Positions 1 to 11,294 of a stretch of 64,000 nt of DNA are shown here, one piece after another. The notes under the pieces were generated by a model. That model was not told the origin of the DNA. It was given only the letters and a program-made list of their open reading frames with translations, and did not search any database. Source of the DNA: Notamacropus eugenii (lineage: Eukaryota > Chordata > Mammalia > Diprotodontia > Macropodidae); NCBI RefSeq assembly GCF_028372415.1, contig NC_092876.1, positions 63,454,885-63,518,884 on the forward strand. The letters run 5' to 3'. The translations under genes and the position numbers were made by a program. The number at the start of each line of letters is the position of its first letter. Positions within the stretch are counted from its first letter, which is position 1.

Positions 1-318
1 ATGATGGAAAATGCTGTCCCCATCCAGAGAAGGAACTATGGAGGCTGAATGCAGAGGGAAGCAAACTATTTTCATTGTGTTTTTGTTTTTTTGTGACTTT
101 TTTGTTCTGTTTCTTCTTTCACAACATGTCTAATGTGGAAATATGTTTACATGATTACACATATATAAGCTATGTCAAAGTACTTGCCATCTTGAAGAAG
201 GGGGATGGGAGGGAGAAAAAATTTGAAACTCAATATCTTATAAAAAATGAATGTTGAAAACTATCTTTGTGTGTGTTTGGGGGGAAAATCTATTTACTAA
301 AAAATAAAAAGCAAGCAA
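1..318 (+). mobile_element. L1 LINE 3' end, cut by the window edge
   Basis: AT-rich 3'UTR of an L1-type LINE. It shares ordered phrases with the L1 copies at 37012-38552 and 47753-48164: a 'compare-type' stretch about fully described peptide-free 3'UTR, a T-rich run, 'acatgtctaatgtgg', 'catcttgaagaaggggg', and an A-rich tail near 300-327. The 5' part lies outside the window. It sits in a KDM1A intron in the same orientation as the gene. Family assignment is from similarity between copies and recall of marsupial L1 3' ends. Confidence 0.6.
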
Positions 319-510
319 GAAAGAAAGACCCCCCCCATGGAAGAGGATCCCACTGCCTCTAGAGGAGGCAATGCATCCTACTTTTAGACAGCTGTGATTG
401 TTACAGGCTTGTTTCCCTTACAGAGAGGCAGTATCTTCCTTTGTACTACTTTTCCTGGTCACCTCCCTCTGGGGCCCTATATATAGCCTTCTAGAGGAAA
501 ATATTTAGAG
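319..510. other. KDM1A intron, no feature recognised
   Basis: Short intronic stretch after the L1 tail. I see no exon, repeat or motif that I can support. Its last 8 bases are the left target-site duplication of the hAT element that follows. Confidence 0.5.
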
Positions 511-679
511 CAAGGATGGGGAACCTGCACCCTCAGGACACATGTGGCCTTCTAGGCCCTCAGGTGCAGCCTTTTGACTGAGTCCAAGTTTTACAAAACA
601 AATCCTTTTATGAAAGGAATTTGTTGTGTGAAGTTTAGAGAGACACATGTGGCCTGAGGCTGTAGGTTCCCCATCCCTG
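511..679 (+). mobile_element. Palindromic hAT-type MITE
   Basis: A 169-bp element whose two halves are inverted repeats. It opens with CAAGGATGGGGAACC and closes with GGTTCCCCATCCCTG, and the inner arms (CACATGTGGCCT) also pair. It is flanked by 8-bp near-duplications, ATTTAGAG at 503-510 and GTTTAGAC at 680-687 (6 of 8 match). Terminal sequence, size and 8-bp target sites are typical of non-autonomous hAT transposons. It has no coding capacity. Partial relatives lie at 23862-23960 and 47536-47612. Confidence 0.75.
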
Positions 680-1225
680 GTTTAGACCATCTCAGGAAAT
701 GGCCAGCATAACAGGAGCACTGTCTGCAATGTAGTATTAACTCTGCTCATTACAAAGGGTTCTGTGCTCCCCTGAAGAGAGCACATTGCTTAGTCACACT
801 TCGTTAGCTTGTAGTTTAAATCACGTGGCTTAATGGGAAGCAAACTGGTTATTGTTTTCCCTAAATAAATAATTCAGGTTGCCTGCATTCCACGTTCCTG
901 AAGTGTTTCTGCTCTTCTCGATGACATGATACTTCACATTTACCTTATGCTTTCAGGTTTGGGGGCCTTGGAGGCCGGTAGTGTAAGTATTATGTTTAGA
1001 ATTAGAGAAGTCAGGGACTGCTGTGGCTGAATCAGGTGGGCTTCAAACTCAACTTTTTCCCACTCCCAAATCCAGCCGTCTCACCACTTGGCTTTGAAAT
1101 GAAGTCAGACACTCCACCTGTGCTTAGCCTTGCTGACTCAAATCTGTGTTGTTCCAGCGGGTCATTGGTTGGACAAGAAAACTCAGCATTACAGAATATT
1201 TCTGGTCTCAGCCATTTGCTGACAT
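680..1225. other. KDM1A intron, no feature recognised
   Basis: Unique-looking intronic DNA between the hAT element and a SINE. No exon, repeat or RNA gene is supported. Confidence 0.5.
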
Positions 1226-1415
1226 TTAGTGGTGTAGTGACGAGATCATGAATTTGAACTCAGAAGACCTGGGTTCAGATCCCGGCTCTGCCACGCAGCA
1301 TACGGTCTTGGACTAGTTATTGAATCTCTTCAGGCCTACATTTCTTCATCTCTAAAATGAAGTTTGGGCTAGCTGAATTCTAAGGTCTCTTCTGACTCTC
1401 AGATCTCCCCTGTCC
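1226..1415 (+). mobile_element. tRNA-derived CORE/MIR-type SINE
   Basis: It carries the usual order of a mammalian MIR/CORE SINE: a tRNA-like head with a degenerate B box ('gggttcagatcccggc'), a core resembling 'gactagttattgaatctcttc', then 'tcatctctaaaatgaag' and the tail 'aaggtctcttctgactctca'. It lies in a KDM1A intron, sense to the gene. Confidence 0.7.
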
Positions 1416-1424
1416 TCATTTTCC

Positions 1425-2940
1425 CTTTCCATCCCACTAACTCTAGGTCTGTATCCATTCTGCCTTTTGTAGCTAACCTCCTCAAAAAGTAAATTTATGT
1501 TGGTGCCTCCTTTCACACTCTATTTAACCCCTAACCGTTGGGCAGCCACCAAGACTACTCTCTCCAAAGCGGCCAGTAATCTTAACTACCAGATCTAGTG
1601 GCCTTTTCCCAGTCTTGCTTCTCCTTGACCTCTGTGTAGCCTGTGATACTGTTGGTCACTGTCCTCGCCTTGATACGCTCACTTTCTCCTGGGTCTCTGC
1701 CTGCCTATCCAGCTGCCCCTTCTCTGAATCCTTATCCAGATCATGCCCTTCACTTGTAGGTGTCCCTCAGTGCTCTGTCCTGGGCCCTCTGTTCTTCTCT
1801 CTCCATACTGCTTCACTTGGGGATCTCCTCAGCTGCCATGGATCTAATGACTGTCTCTATGCTGAGGATTCTCAAATCAATCGACCTACCTACGCTGCTT
1901 TAAACTTTGTGCTGACCTCCAGTCTTCCATCTCCAGTTGCCTTTTACACCTCTCAAAATAGATGTTCAGTGCACATCTTAAACTCGACATGTCTAAAATA
2001 GTGCTTAGTATCTTTTCTCTCCTACCTTCCCTGTTACTGTCACAACACTGTCTTCCCAGACCCTCAGGCTCACAGCTTAGGAGTCATCCTGGATTGCTCA
2101 CTGTCCACCATATCCAAGCTGTTGCTGAGGCCTATCCATTTCACCTTTGCAATACCTCTGGAATATGTCCCCTTTTCTCCTCTGACACTGCCCCCACTGG
2201 TGCAGTCCCTTGTCACCTCATACCTGGACTACTGCAGAAGCTGCTGGTAAGTCTACCTGTCTCAAGTCTCTCCCCACTCTAGGCCTTCCTCCATTCAGCC
2301 ACTAGAGATTTTCCTAAAAATGCAGGTCTGACCATGTTACTCTCCTCCTCAGTAAACCCCACTGATGATCCTTCTGCCATCTTCTCATCAGCACAGTTAC
2401 GGAGACAGAGGAGGCCACTCCTAGAGCTGGAAGAACCTCCAGGCCCTTTCCTCTGGCCTACAGACCCTGGGGCAACCCCTTTTGCTTGTGGGCAGTACAC
2501 CTGCTTTTCCTCACATTGGACCTAATTCTGCTTCTCTTCTGCATCTTGTCTCTGGGAGCAAATACAGATCCCCTATTTGACACTCAAAATCCTTCCTGAG
2601 TGGCCCCCTCCTACCCTCCTAGCCTTCTCACGCCTCTCCATATCCTCTTGGATCCAGTGACACTGGCATCCTGACTTGTCCATGAACCAGATCCTCCTTG
2701 GGCTTCCTCTCTGACTGCCCTGCCTTCCTTCAAGTCCCAGCCCTTCTTCTAGCTCCTTCCCTCTATTAATTATCTCCTATTATTCCATGTGCAGCTGGCT
2801 TTGTCCACAGTTGTTTGCAGGTGGTCTTCCCCATTACATTGTCAACTGGTTCTTTTGTATCCCCAGGGCCTTGCACAGCACCTGCCACACGGTGTGCGCT
2901 TTAGTAGAGGTTTATTTACTAACAGTTGACTGACACATTC
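1425..2940 (+). mobile_element. L2 LINE, reverse transcriptase remnant
   Basis: Broken reverse-transcriptase reading frames of the L2 clade. Recognisable pieces are a 'LLDL...DTV' stretch near 1615, 'GVPQCSVLGPLFFSLHTASLGDLLS' (shortened here: GVPQ...LGPL) near 1760-1830, a decayed YAEDSQI (YADD box) near 1860, and 'VSSLSPL' near 2260. The 3' end near 2870-2935 resembles the L2 terminus (gcacagcacctgccacacgg, then gtttatttact). A non-L2 segment of about 179 bp interrupts it at 2369-2547. Several stops and frameshifts show that it is old and dead. Confidence 0.8.
2369..2547 (+). repeat. 179-bp perfect direct duplicate, copy 1
   Basis: Identical base for base to 3909-4087, offset 1540 bp. It begins tccttctgccatcttctc and ends cttctcttctgcatctt. 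Copy 1 breaks the L2 reverse-transcriptase remnant. The minus strand has an open frame of about 44 codons shared by both copies, but I recognise no family. No target-site duplication or poly(A) tail is evident at either end. The origin is unknown. Confidence 0.9.
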
Positions 2941-3434
2941 ATGACTGCTCATCATCATCATACGTATAAAGGCAGTGCCTCATCATTTGTGACTGGCCCT
3001 TTGAAAAGATCTCGAGCATGTGCCAAAAACTAAAGGGAGCTTGGATAGCTTCGGTACGGAGCAACAGGGGCCGAGGGGGTCAAGGATCCATCAAAGACAA
3101 GGTCTGAAACCCAGCCCATGAAGGGTGCTCAAGTGTTTCACATGCTGGAGTAAGACCAATCGAGACTAGGAGCAAATCACTACAGTGTCTTCATCCTTAA
3201 AATGAGGATAAAATGACTGGACTTCCCTCCCTCCCTTTCTCCTGACTGTCTCTCATTGTCTCTCTTTGTGTTCCTCTCCATACATACATGCATGCATATA
3301 GAATATGCACACAAAACATACATGTGTATACATACACACAATTATTTATTTGCACCGTTGGGAGGAAAGCTATCTGTAAACTATGAAGCAGGATATAAAT
3401 ACAAGCTTTATCATCACATACATCCCCACCCATT
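2941..3434. other. KDM1A intron with a degenerate (TACA/CATG) microsatellite
   Basis: Mostly unique sequence. Around 3280-3343 there is a decayed ATACATGCATG-type simple repeat. Short open frames here are low-complexity and are not genes. Confidence 0.5.
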
Positions 3435-3550
3435 CCGTTTTGTAGATGGTGGTACTAAGTCACAAAACAGATAAGTGACTTATCTAAGGCCACACAGTAA
3501 GTTAGTGAAAGAACCCAGATCTCCTGGCTTTGACACCCAGACTCTGCCTG
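3435..3550 (-). mobile_element. MIR-type SINE fragment
   Basis: Antisense MIR core: 'aagtgacttatctaaggcc acacag' is the reverse complement of the common 'ggccttgggcaagtcactt' core, followed by a decayed antisense head ('agatctcctggctttgac'). Confidence 0.65.
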
Positions 3551-3908
3551 ATGGACGTACTTGGGGTGAAGCAAAGTGCTTCCTGAAAACAGACTCTTGG
3601 CTGGACATGACGTTTTCATTGGAGACCTTCCCTAGAACAGGTTCTACCCATGATGCTTTTAGGCTTGTAGGCAGGGTTTGTTGTCATGACACTAAAAAGT
3701 CTTTAAGGAAGTCGTGGCATTACAATATCTTAAGTTTTGTTGCAAAACGTAGGAAAGCTTTAAACATTATCAGGCTAATAACTCAGAAATGTCTCCAAGA
3801 TTGCTTTACTATACAAGGGCATCAGTGGTGGAGCACGGATGATTCATTCTGCAGCACATTTCCTTTGGCCAGTAGCTTTGACTTGTTTCTGACATACACA
3901 TAGCACAG
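3551..3908. other. KDM1A intron, no feature recognised
   Basis: No exon, repeat or RNA gene recognised between the MIR fragment and the second copy of the 179-bp duplicate. Confidence 0.5.
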
Positions 3909-4087
3909 TCCTTCTGCCATCTTCTCATCAGCACAGTTACGGAGACAGAGGAGGCCACTCCTAGAGCTGGAAGAACCTCCAGGCCCTTTCCTCTGGCCTA
4001 CAGACCCTGGGGCAACCCCTTTTGCTTGTGGGCAGTACACCTGCTTTTCCTCACATTGGACCTAATTCTGCTTCTCTTCTGCATCTT
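3909..4087 (+). repeat. 179-bp perfect direct duplicate, copy 2
   Basis: Second copy of the segment at 2369-2547, same orientation, no differences over 179 bp. The flanks differ completely from those of copy 1: here it follows 'catacacatagcacag' and runs into 'agatacttttgctcc'. Because the right flank reads on smoothly in a similar base composition, copy 2 may be the source, but this is a guess. Confidence 0.9.
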
Positions 4088-4486
4088 AGATACTTTTGCT
4101 CCTATTTCTGTCCTCCAGCGTCATTCCTTATCTTCATGACACACCTTCAGAAATTTAAAGTCAGCCACTATGTCCTTATTTCTCCCCCTCCTCTTGTCAG
4201 TTGACATCTCCAGTCCCTCCCTGTCATCTTTGCACACTCTTGCCTCCAGTTCCAGCGCTGCCCTGGTGGTTCTGCTTTGAGCCCATCCTTACCGTTATTG
4301 CCTTCTAATCCAGTCCCTTTTCTCCCTGAGACTGAACATCCATTACCGGCGCTCTGTGAGATGCATCCTGGGGCGGCTGGCCTTGGATTCTAGAAGACTG
4401 AGCATCACAGGGCTATTGAAAGAGAAGGGACAATGACTGGGGAGAGTGAAGGCAAGTGCCTGAATCACCTTCTCTTTCCTTCTTAG
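4088..4486. other. KDM1A intron 3' part with splice acceptor
   Basis: No repeat recognised. The last bases form a good acceptor, a pyrimidine-rich run (tctctttccttcttag) ending at 4486 just before the coding exon. Confidence 0.6.
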
Positions 4487-4614
4487 CTCCAATTCTTTTG
4501 GCCCTTGTGGCAGGAGAAGCAGCTGGTATCATGGAGAACATCAGTGATGACGTGATCGTCGGCCGCTGCCTGGCCATCCTCAAAGGCATCTTTGGAAGCA
4601 GTGCTGTGCCTCAG
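4487..4614 (+). CDS. KDM1A: KDM1A (LSD1) coding exon, third from last
   Basis: KDM1A is the FAD-dependent lysine demethylase that removes mono- and dimethyl groups from histone H3K4 in the nucleus, in complexes with CoREST and HDAC1/2. This exon codes about 43 residues starting in a split Ala codon, reading [14 protein letters not shown]... and ending SSAVPQ. It matches the amine-oxidase-like domain near human residues 700-742. The start follows a ttcttag acceptor; the end is cag|gtaggg, phase 0. The GEAAG and MEN...DDVIVGRC blocks are the family's substrate-side helices. Upstream exons are off the left edge, so the gene is partial here. The reading frame is intact and continues exactly into the next exon. 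Confidence 0.95.
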
Positions 4615-5434
4615 GTAGGGAGTCTACCCTGTCCTCCTAGGACAGCACAGGACTTCTCATTACTGATTAGGGGAGAATCAGGATTTGTGAGACAGAAGCA
4701 AGTATTTAGATCAGTGATGTCTTCCAAAGAAAGCACATGTTGAGTGTGTGCAGCACCACCATAGGTGGGCCACATCCTTCCACTGGGCACAAAGCATGTA
4801 TCTCTTCATCCCCCTTTTAATGCATGGCGGTTAAAAAATAGCGTGCACCTCCAAAGGTCGTCGAGGGTTGTGTATTTTTGAAGGCTGTATTGGTGTGGGT
4901 GAGCTTCACATGGGACTGGACCTGTGATTGCATTACAATAGTTGACTTCCAGTTAGGAAGCCCCCATCAGTGTCTGCCAACACCTTCTCTGCACTTCACG
5001 GTCCCAAAAAGTTGCCTGATGCCTTGAGAGATTAAGTGACTTGCTGGGAGTCACACAGCCATACATGACAGGTGGGGCATAAACATAGCTCTTCCAAGGC
5101 CAGTTTTCTGTCCACCACACTGCCCTGCCTCTCACCTTCACACAGTAAGACCAGATCAGTGCTTTTAAAGGGTTTTTAGGTGCCATTAGGACTTGAGGAT
5201 TCATAGAAAAGTCCCAGAAGGAGGTTCTCAGAGGTCTGGAGATACCCTGTATCACTTTGCCAAAATGGTATTCATCACTTCCTGTGCTCAGATAGGCTCT
5301 GATATACTCTGTCCATCCACCTCTAGGATTGTTTTGACTTTGGTGGTTCTTCACCTCAGCCCTATATTGAACTTTTAGAGGTGACTTGTTCTTTTAATTA
5401 AAAATCAGGCTCTGTATCTTCTTTTTCTCCCTAG
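4615..5434 (+). other. KDM1A intron
   Basis: GT-AG intron (gtaggg at the start, ctttttctccctag at the end). It contains an antisense MIR remnant at about 5018-5140 and is otherwise unremarkable. Confidence 0.85.
5018..5140 (-). mobile_element. MIR-type SINE fragment
   Basis: 'gattaagtgacttgctggga gtcacacagcc' (split here for length) is the antisense MIR core, followed by a decayed antisense head ending near 'ccaccacactgcc'. Confidence 0.65.
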
Positions 5435-5641
<207 letters not shown>

Positions 5642-5727
5642 TAAAATGTGGTTCTGGTTACTTACCACTGTGCTCTCTGGAGTTTGAAGGAGCTGAGGGT
5701 AGGGTTGGTTTTACTCCCAGGTACTTT

Positions 5728-5895
5728 GATTTAATGAAAAGAGCACTGACCTTAATCACAAAGACCCAATTCTGATTCTTCCCCACTGTGTGACATTGGG
5801 TAAGTCATTTAGCCTCTGCAGGCCTTGGTTTTCTCATTTGTAAGGTGGCAGGGGGAGGTAGGTGATCCTAAGGGTCCCTTCCAGCTGGTCCAGTA
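5728..5895 (+). mobile_element. MIR/CORE-type SINE
   Basis: A tRNA-like head remnant ('gaaaagagcactgacc'), the core 'gtgtgacattgggtaagtca', then 'tttctcatttgtaaggtgg' and the tail 'agggtcccttccagct'. Confidence 0.7.
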
Positions 5896-6334
5896 TTCAT
5901 GCTGGTCCATTCTGTTAATGAATGGAGGGGGCATAGCACGTTTCCTGATCAGGCTGTGGTCCAAGGATCTGTCCCTGTTGGTCATATAGAAGATAGATGA
6001 AGTGTGCTAAGCACATAAACAACTTGTTTTAAATCACCAGCATAGAAATTCATGGTTTTTATTTAGCTTAGATCTAGCCCTCTTCACCCAAGGAGCTAGG
6101 TGTCTATCATGCAGAGTCAGCCAGGTATCCCAGGGTACAACAGGGCAGCATGGAATGAGGTCCTAGGGGAGAGAGAAGCCATGAACAAGGAAAGTCTGAC
6201 CATGGCTTCCTCCTCTCTAACAGGATGATAAGGCAGGAATTATTTCCCTGGTGGTGGTGAGGCAGGCTCTCCAGGAAGGAGAGCAGTTATTACTGCAGTA
6301 GTGTCTGGGTAGGACGCTTGTATTGTGTTCTGGT

Positions 6335-6620
6335 TTATTGAGTAGGACCAGTTGGAGATATTTAGCCTGGAAAAAGATTTAGGAGGAGGTTACATGATAA
6401 CTATTTTAAAGTACTTGAAGAACTTTCACGGGTAAGACTCCTTTTTCTACAGCCACAGACTGCAAAAGTAGGACCAGTGGGCAGAGAGACAGATTAACCT
6501 TAGAACTCCATAGAATGGAGAGGGCTCTAACAGTGTGGAGGACTGCCTTCTCATCCTTGGAAGTCTTCAGATTTAGTTTGAAGTACAGTTTTTGGGGAGA
6601 ATTAGTGGTTGCTGCTCAAG
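6335..6620 (+). mobile_element. L3/CR1-clade LINE fragment
   Basis: It preserves the L3 3' region in order: 'gatatttagcctggaaaaag', 'ttaaagtacttgaagaac', a decayed 'agaactagaagcagtggg' zone, and 'tggaagtcttcagat'. It is non-coding now. Confidence 0.6.
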
Positions 6621-6773
6621 TGTGCATTAAAGATGCCCTCCAACATCTTCCCCACCCCCCCACCCCCAGTCCTCCCTGTCTCTGGGATTGTTACCTGAAG
6701 CCCATAAAATGAGCCAAGGGAGCTGTACTGCCAGCTGCGTGGGGGAGTCTGGCCTGCCCTGGCCCTGACCTGA

Positions 6774-7091
<318 letters not shown>

Positions 7092-7480
7092 GGCTAACGT
7101 GAAGCTCACGTGAATCCAGCTGAAGGGACTTTGTCTCATTACACATGATGTGCATTTGCTTCAGTAAAGCAAACTCCTCTAGCAATAGTAGATTTCACCA
7201 GGAATTCCTCCTGGTGTCTTTGTCCCTGTGAGGGTGAACAGAGCCATGGGTTGATCTGATGCCAAGAGAGTAATTTCCAGAGTGACTGTGTGGTTGGCTG
7301 TAAGGAGCACGATAGACCAAGATGTTCAGCAATCCCTGTTCTCACTGAAGTGTAGGACTCTTCTAAGCAGCAGCAGCTGTGGGAGCGCAGCTGAATGAGT
7401 GAGTGACTGTCTTTAGTTTGGCTTGGGTATTTTCTTGTTTATTATTATTTTTTAGAATAAAAGTTCCTATGAAAAATCAT
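7092..7480 (+). other. KDM1A: KDM1A 3'UTR
   Basis: Short 3'UTR of about 390 nt, from the TGA to a predicted cleavage point 15-25 nt after AATAAA at 7456-7461. The cleavage position is inferred from the signal and the downstream T/GT-rich sequence. Confidence 0.8.
7456..7461 (+). terminator. KDM1A: KDM1A poly(A) signal AATAAA
   Basis: Canonical hexamer in 'tttagaataaaagttcc', followed by 'tgtttattttcc' and 'ttgtctgc', a plausible T/GT-rich downstream element. Confidence 0.85.
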
Positions 7481-8504
7481 CCTGTTTATTTTCCATCATT
7501 CTTGTCTGCACTTGGCCAGCGTGGCGCCATAGGCCTGTCTCAGAGGACCCTTCTGAAGACTTTGAGCACCTAAACTTTTCTCCTTTCCTGCATGGCACTG
7601 TGACACATGACACACAAAGCCTCCCTAAAGAGGTCAGCAAATGGTTATGTACCTGCTGTGTGAAAGGCACAAGAGGGAAAAACAGTACAACACACAAATC
7701 CGTTCCCAGGTTACTTAAGATTGGGGGAAAGGTAAGTATGCCAATAAGTCTTACAAGGGAAAATGGAAACCCATTCCAGTGGGTCCTGTTCACTAAAAGG
7801 CCATGAAACATTTGAGGCAGGAGGAGTACTTAAACCTGAGGTCCATGAACCTCGATGGGAGGAAAAAATGCATCTTTTATTTCCACTAACCTCCATCCAT
7901 TAGGAATGTAGGCCACAAAATGTTATTTTGAAAAATCCAAGGACCCCTGATATAAGAGAAAAGACATGTCAGGGAAGTTTAAATGTAGGGATATGACTGG
8001 GATAATGGCACCAGTCATGACTTGGGGGCTGAAGTAACCAGAGGCAGAGGTCAAAAGCAATTTGAGATTGTGATGCAGTGTTCAGAATATGTATGTGTGT
8101 GAAGTATCATGAGATAAGGATGAGAGGTAACTGAGAACCAAATTTTAGGGAGCATGAAATGCCACAAAGTTTATACTTGGCAATGCAGCATGTGGCCATC
8201 CAAACTCAGCAAGGCCAGATGGTGCTCGGTAGTCATTTAAAATAAGCCCTGGTGTGATATGTGAGCACATCATAGGATAAGGAGGATTAGTATTGGTGTA
8301 GAAAGGAGGACCAGATAGTCCCCCTCCTTCAACAGAGTTGTGGGGTGGGAGTGCAAGAACTGATCGTGAGTCCTTTCCAGCACAAACATTTGTAATAAAA
8401 TAAATTCATTCTACTGACAGATGGGACTAGTTTCTGCTCAGACCATGTCAGACTCACCATTCTAACATGCTATTTGGGCAAAACGGGGAAGAAAGGGGAT
8501 TTCA
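7481..8504. other. Spacer between KDM1A and LUZP1 3' ends
   Basis: No gene. A weak antisense L2 3'-end resemblance may be present around 7635-7720 ('tgtacctgctgtgtgaaagg cac'). The rest is unassigned. Confidence 0.55.
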
Positions 8505-8660
8505 GTAATGAAGCACCATGGACCGGGAATCCAGAGCCAGGATTCTGAGCTCCAGTGTCTCTAAACTGCTCACTCACTTGCCCAATGTTATCTCATTTTC
8601 AAATGAGTGACACTGGACTAGATTATCTTCCAGCTGTGGTGTTTCTAGACCCTTCCTCAA
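8505..8660 (+). mobile_element. MIR/CORE-type SINE, decayed
   Basis: It shows 'agccaggattctgagctcca', 'cacttgcccaatgttatctc', 'gacactggactagattat' and the tail 'cttccagctgtggtgtttctag'. It lies in the spacer between the two poly(A) sites. Confidence 0.6.
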
Positions 8661-8874
8661 TCCCCAAATAGTATTTTAGATGGACCAAAGACAAACGTTA
8701 ACTGCTAACCAAATTATAAAGACAGCCCACTGCAGCAGAAACACCCCCACACACACACATCTGCTTCTAGTCTCTGGCATACAATGAAAGACAACAGACA
8801 CTAGTAAGGATGGCATCCCCAGGCTGATCCTGCACTGATTACCAGACACAAACAGCACATAGAAATTGGAGAGC

Positions 8875-8880
8875 TTTATT
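8875..8880 (-). terminator. LUZP1: LUZP1 distal poly(A) signal
   Basis: TTTATT on the plus strand is AATAAA on the minus strand. On the minus strand it is followed by 'tgtgctgtttgtgtctgg', a clear GT-rich downstream element, so cleavage is expected near 8855-8862. This sets the 3' end of LUZP1. Confidence 0.8.
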
Positions 8881-9293
8881 GGTTACATATCGTACTGTAG
8901 GGTGGAGAGACAGCGGTAGAACCAGGGGATACATGCAGACAAACGGGCTTCAACTAAACATGCACCGAGAGGGGCCTAGGGGCTGCTGCTCTGCTGGGAA
9001 CTAAGCCTGGCCTCCTTTGAGGCAACAGCAGGAGCAGGAGCAGCAGCAGCTGCCGCAGCCACCAGGCCTCATCGGATCTCTCATGCTTAGAGCAAGAATG
9101 GCGGTGGAGCAGAAGAACCAGGAGCCGCCAGGGCCTCTCTGGAGCGAGGCGCTGGACTGAGTTAGCTGGAATGGGTTGACTTGGAGAGAGACTGGAACAC
9201 ACAGCAACGAGGGTTAGTTTTCTGCCTGTAACTCAACAACTTTATAGGACTACCTCCCTACCCCACCCAACTTTTAAAATACAAAAAATATAT

Positions 9294-9299
9294 TTTATT
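9294..9299 (-). terminator. LUZP1: Possible alternative LUZP1 poly(A) signal
   Basis: TTTATT on the plus strand (AATAAA on minus) in an A/T-rich stretch about 420 bp upstream of the distal signal in transcript order. Confidence 0.45.
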
Positions 9300-11294
9300 C
9301 TTTTAAAAATACATTCCACTCATACGTGTTCTGAACTGCCAAGCAGCAGCTAGAGAACTCAGCACCTCTCCCATGGCAGGATGAACAGCCATGCCGGCCA
9401 TCAGAGCCACAGAGCTCCCCTGAAGAGGGCTCATGAGGACCACCAAGGCTTGGAAGCACCAGTTCTGAAGCAGCCTTTGGAAACCTCCCAAATGGGGATG
9501 GTGGCGCAGATGACCAGACCCTTACCTGACAGCTCGAGGAGGCAGCACCTGCCCAACAAAGCAAGCACCAAAACCTTTCCCCACCATCATGACCACTGGT
9601 GACCACAAGAAGCTGCTGAATCCCTTAGCTACTTACGTGGGGACTCAGAACACTATCAACCCCAGCCTATCTGACTGGGGGGGTTGTGTGCAATCTCTCC
9701 TGGAGGTGTAGGGGCTTCTGTACCCCGTGACCCCTAAAGTCCTTTGAATCTAAGAATTTATTCTTTCCATCCTGTGACCCCTGAGGACTGCGCGAGCCCA
9801 CCAAGTCCACTCCACGACTTTCCTCTACCCCTCCGGAAAGGCCTTTGTCTCTCTCTAGCTGGCTTCACAGATCTCGGTGGCCAAGGGAGCATTAGTTGCA
9901 GGGTACAAAGGCACGAGGAGGAAGCCTGGCTCAATACTCAGATTCATCATCCAATTTCAGGCTTCATTTCCCCCAATTCCACCAGCCTCCTCCAAGTGTG
10001 CTCCAGAAGTATCAAATGCACCAGGCTTCCCACCCACACTCCATTCTACTCTGCTCCTTATCCAATGAAAACTTACTTTATGAAAAGCAGTCATCTTTGT
10101 CTAGAGGATTTGGTTTAAAGGCTTGCTTCTCCACCAGGCCCAAGTCCCTTTCTAATTCTGGCAAATGGGCCTCCAGACCCTAGGAGTGCAAGGCATTTCA
10201 ATCCAAGAGAAGGCTTGAGGATGGGACATGTCCTACAGAGCCTCCAGCTACTTCTTAGGAAGGTGCAGTGAGTGATGCCACGGTGTAGCACATAGCATCT
10301 TAACTTTGGAATCTGCTGAACCCTAAGGGATCCTCACCACTGTCAAACCCAAAAGAGCCAGGCCTCAGACTCGTGGCTATACAATTATACCCAGTATTTT
10401 CTGCAACACCAAGAACTTTAAAAAATAAATCTATCAGGGATCCTAGGAACTGTGCAAGTTCAGGGGAGGGGAGGTGAAATACTTATCCTGAAATATTCGT
10501 TACAATCAGACCCTATTGCACTCAGGTTTCAAGATGATGGTCCCAGAAAGAGGTGGGCACCATAGTTTATCCTTCTCCTACATGGCATCTTAGTTTCACA
10601 GCGACAGCGAGCAGTGCCACTGAAAATTGGTGGAGTCACAATGTTGGCACCTAGCTGAATGTACAACAGACACACAGGAGTCTGTTCAAGCTCCAGAATC
10701 TGGGGACACGAGAAGGAACACCACTTGGAATCTGTGACTGCTCTTTCTCTGTGACTGCTGACTACCTCTAGTCTCCATGAACAGGAAGCCTCCATTTCCC
10801 CCGATTTCAGCAGCTATATCACCTAAGAGAGTCCAGGGCTTGCAGGTCTCCTGGAGCTCCCAGCCAGTGGAGGAAGCTCAGACTTGGGTGGCTCAGTGGA
10901 GAGTGCTTTGGGATGAGCAGCTGGATAGCTGTTAAAACCAGATACTTACCTAAGGGGCCCTGCCTGCTGGGTCAGTGAGGCAGGAGGTATGGCAACAATG
11001 GGGGAAGGGAGGACAGCCCAAGTAATACAAGCCCACATTTGGCAAAACATGAAAATGGAGGTATGAGTGGTTCCTGCATAGCAGCCAGGACATGGAACTC
11101 CCAGGCACAGCCTGAGAAAAGGGTCGGTGCATCCTGGAGCCCCTCCAGGGTCCAACACAGACATCAGAGAATCAAGGATCTGATCAGCCCTGGTGAACTA
11201 GAACTAGAACTTTAAAATAAACCAGGTGAGTTCCTACAAAGGAGGATTAAGGGTCCCCACCCCGAATCCCAGGAAGGATAAGATGGGATGTACT

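Noticed and set aside
1226-1300. Possible tRNA gene
   Set aside because: The B-box-like text is the decayed head of a SINE; no cloverleaf or terminator can be drawn. The same holds for the other SINE heads.
2279-2500. Minus-strand frame containing PQAKGVAPG...DEKMAEG
   Set aside because: Repeated at 3822-4040 only because the 179-bp segment is duplicated; there is no known family and the frame runs into unrelated flanks.
9001-9207. Cys- and Leu-rich minus-strand open frames
   Set aside because: They arise from the (GCAG)-rich tract in the LUZP1 3'UTR.
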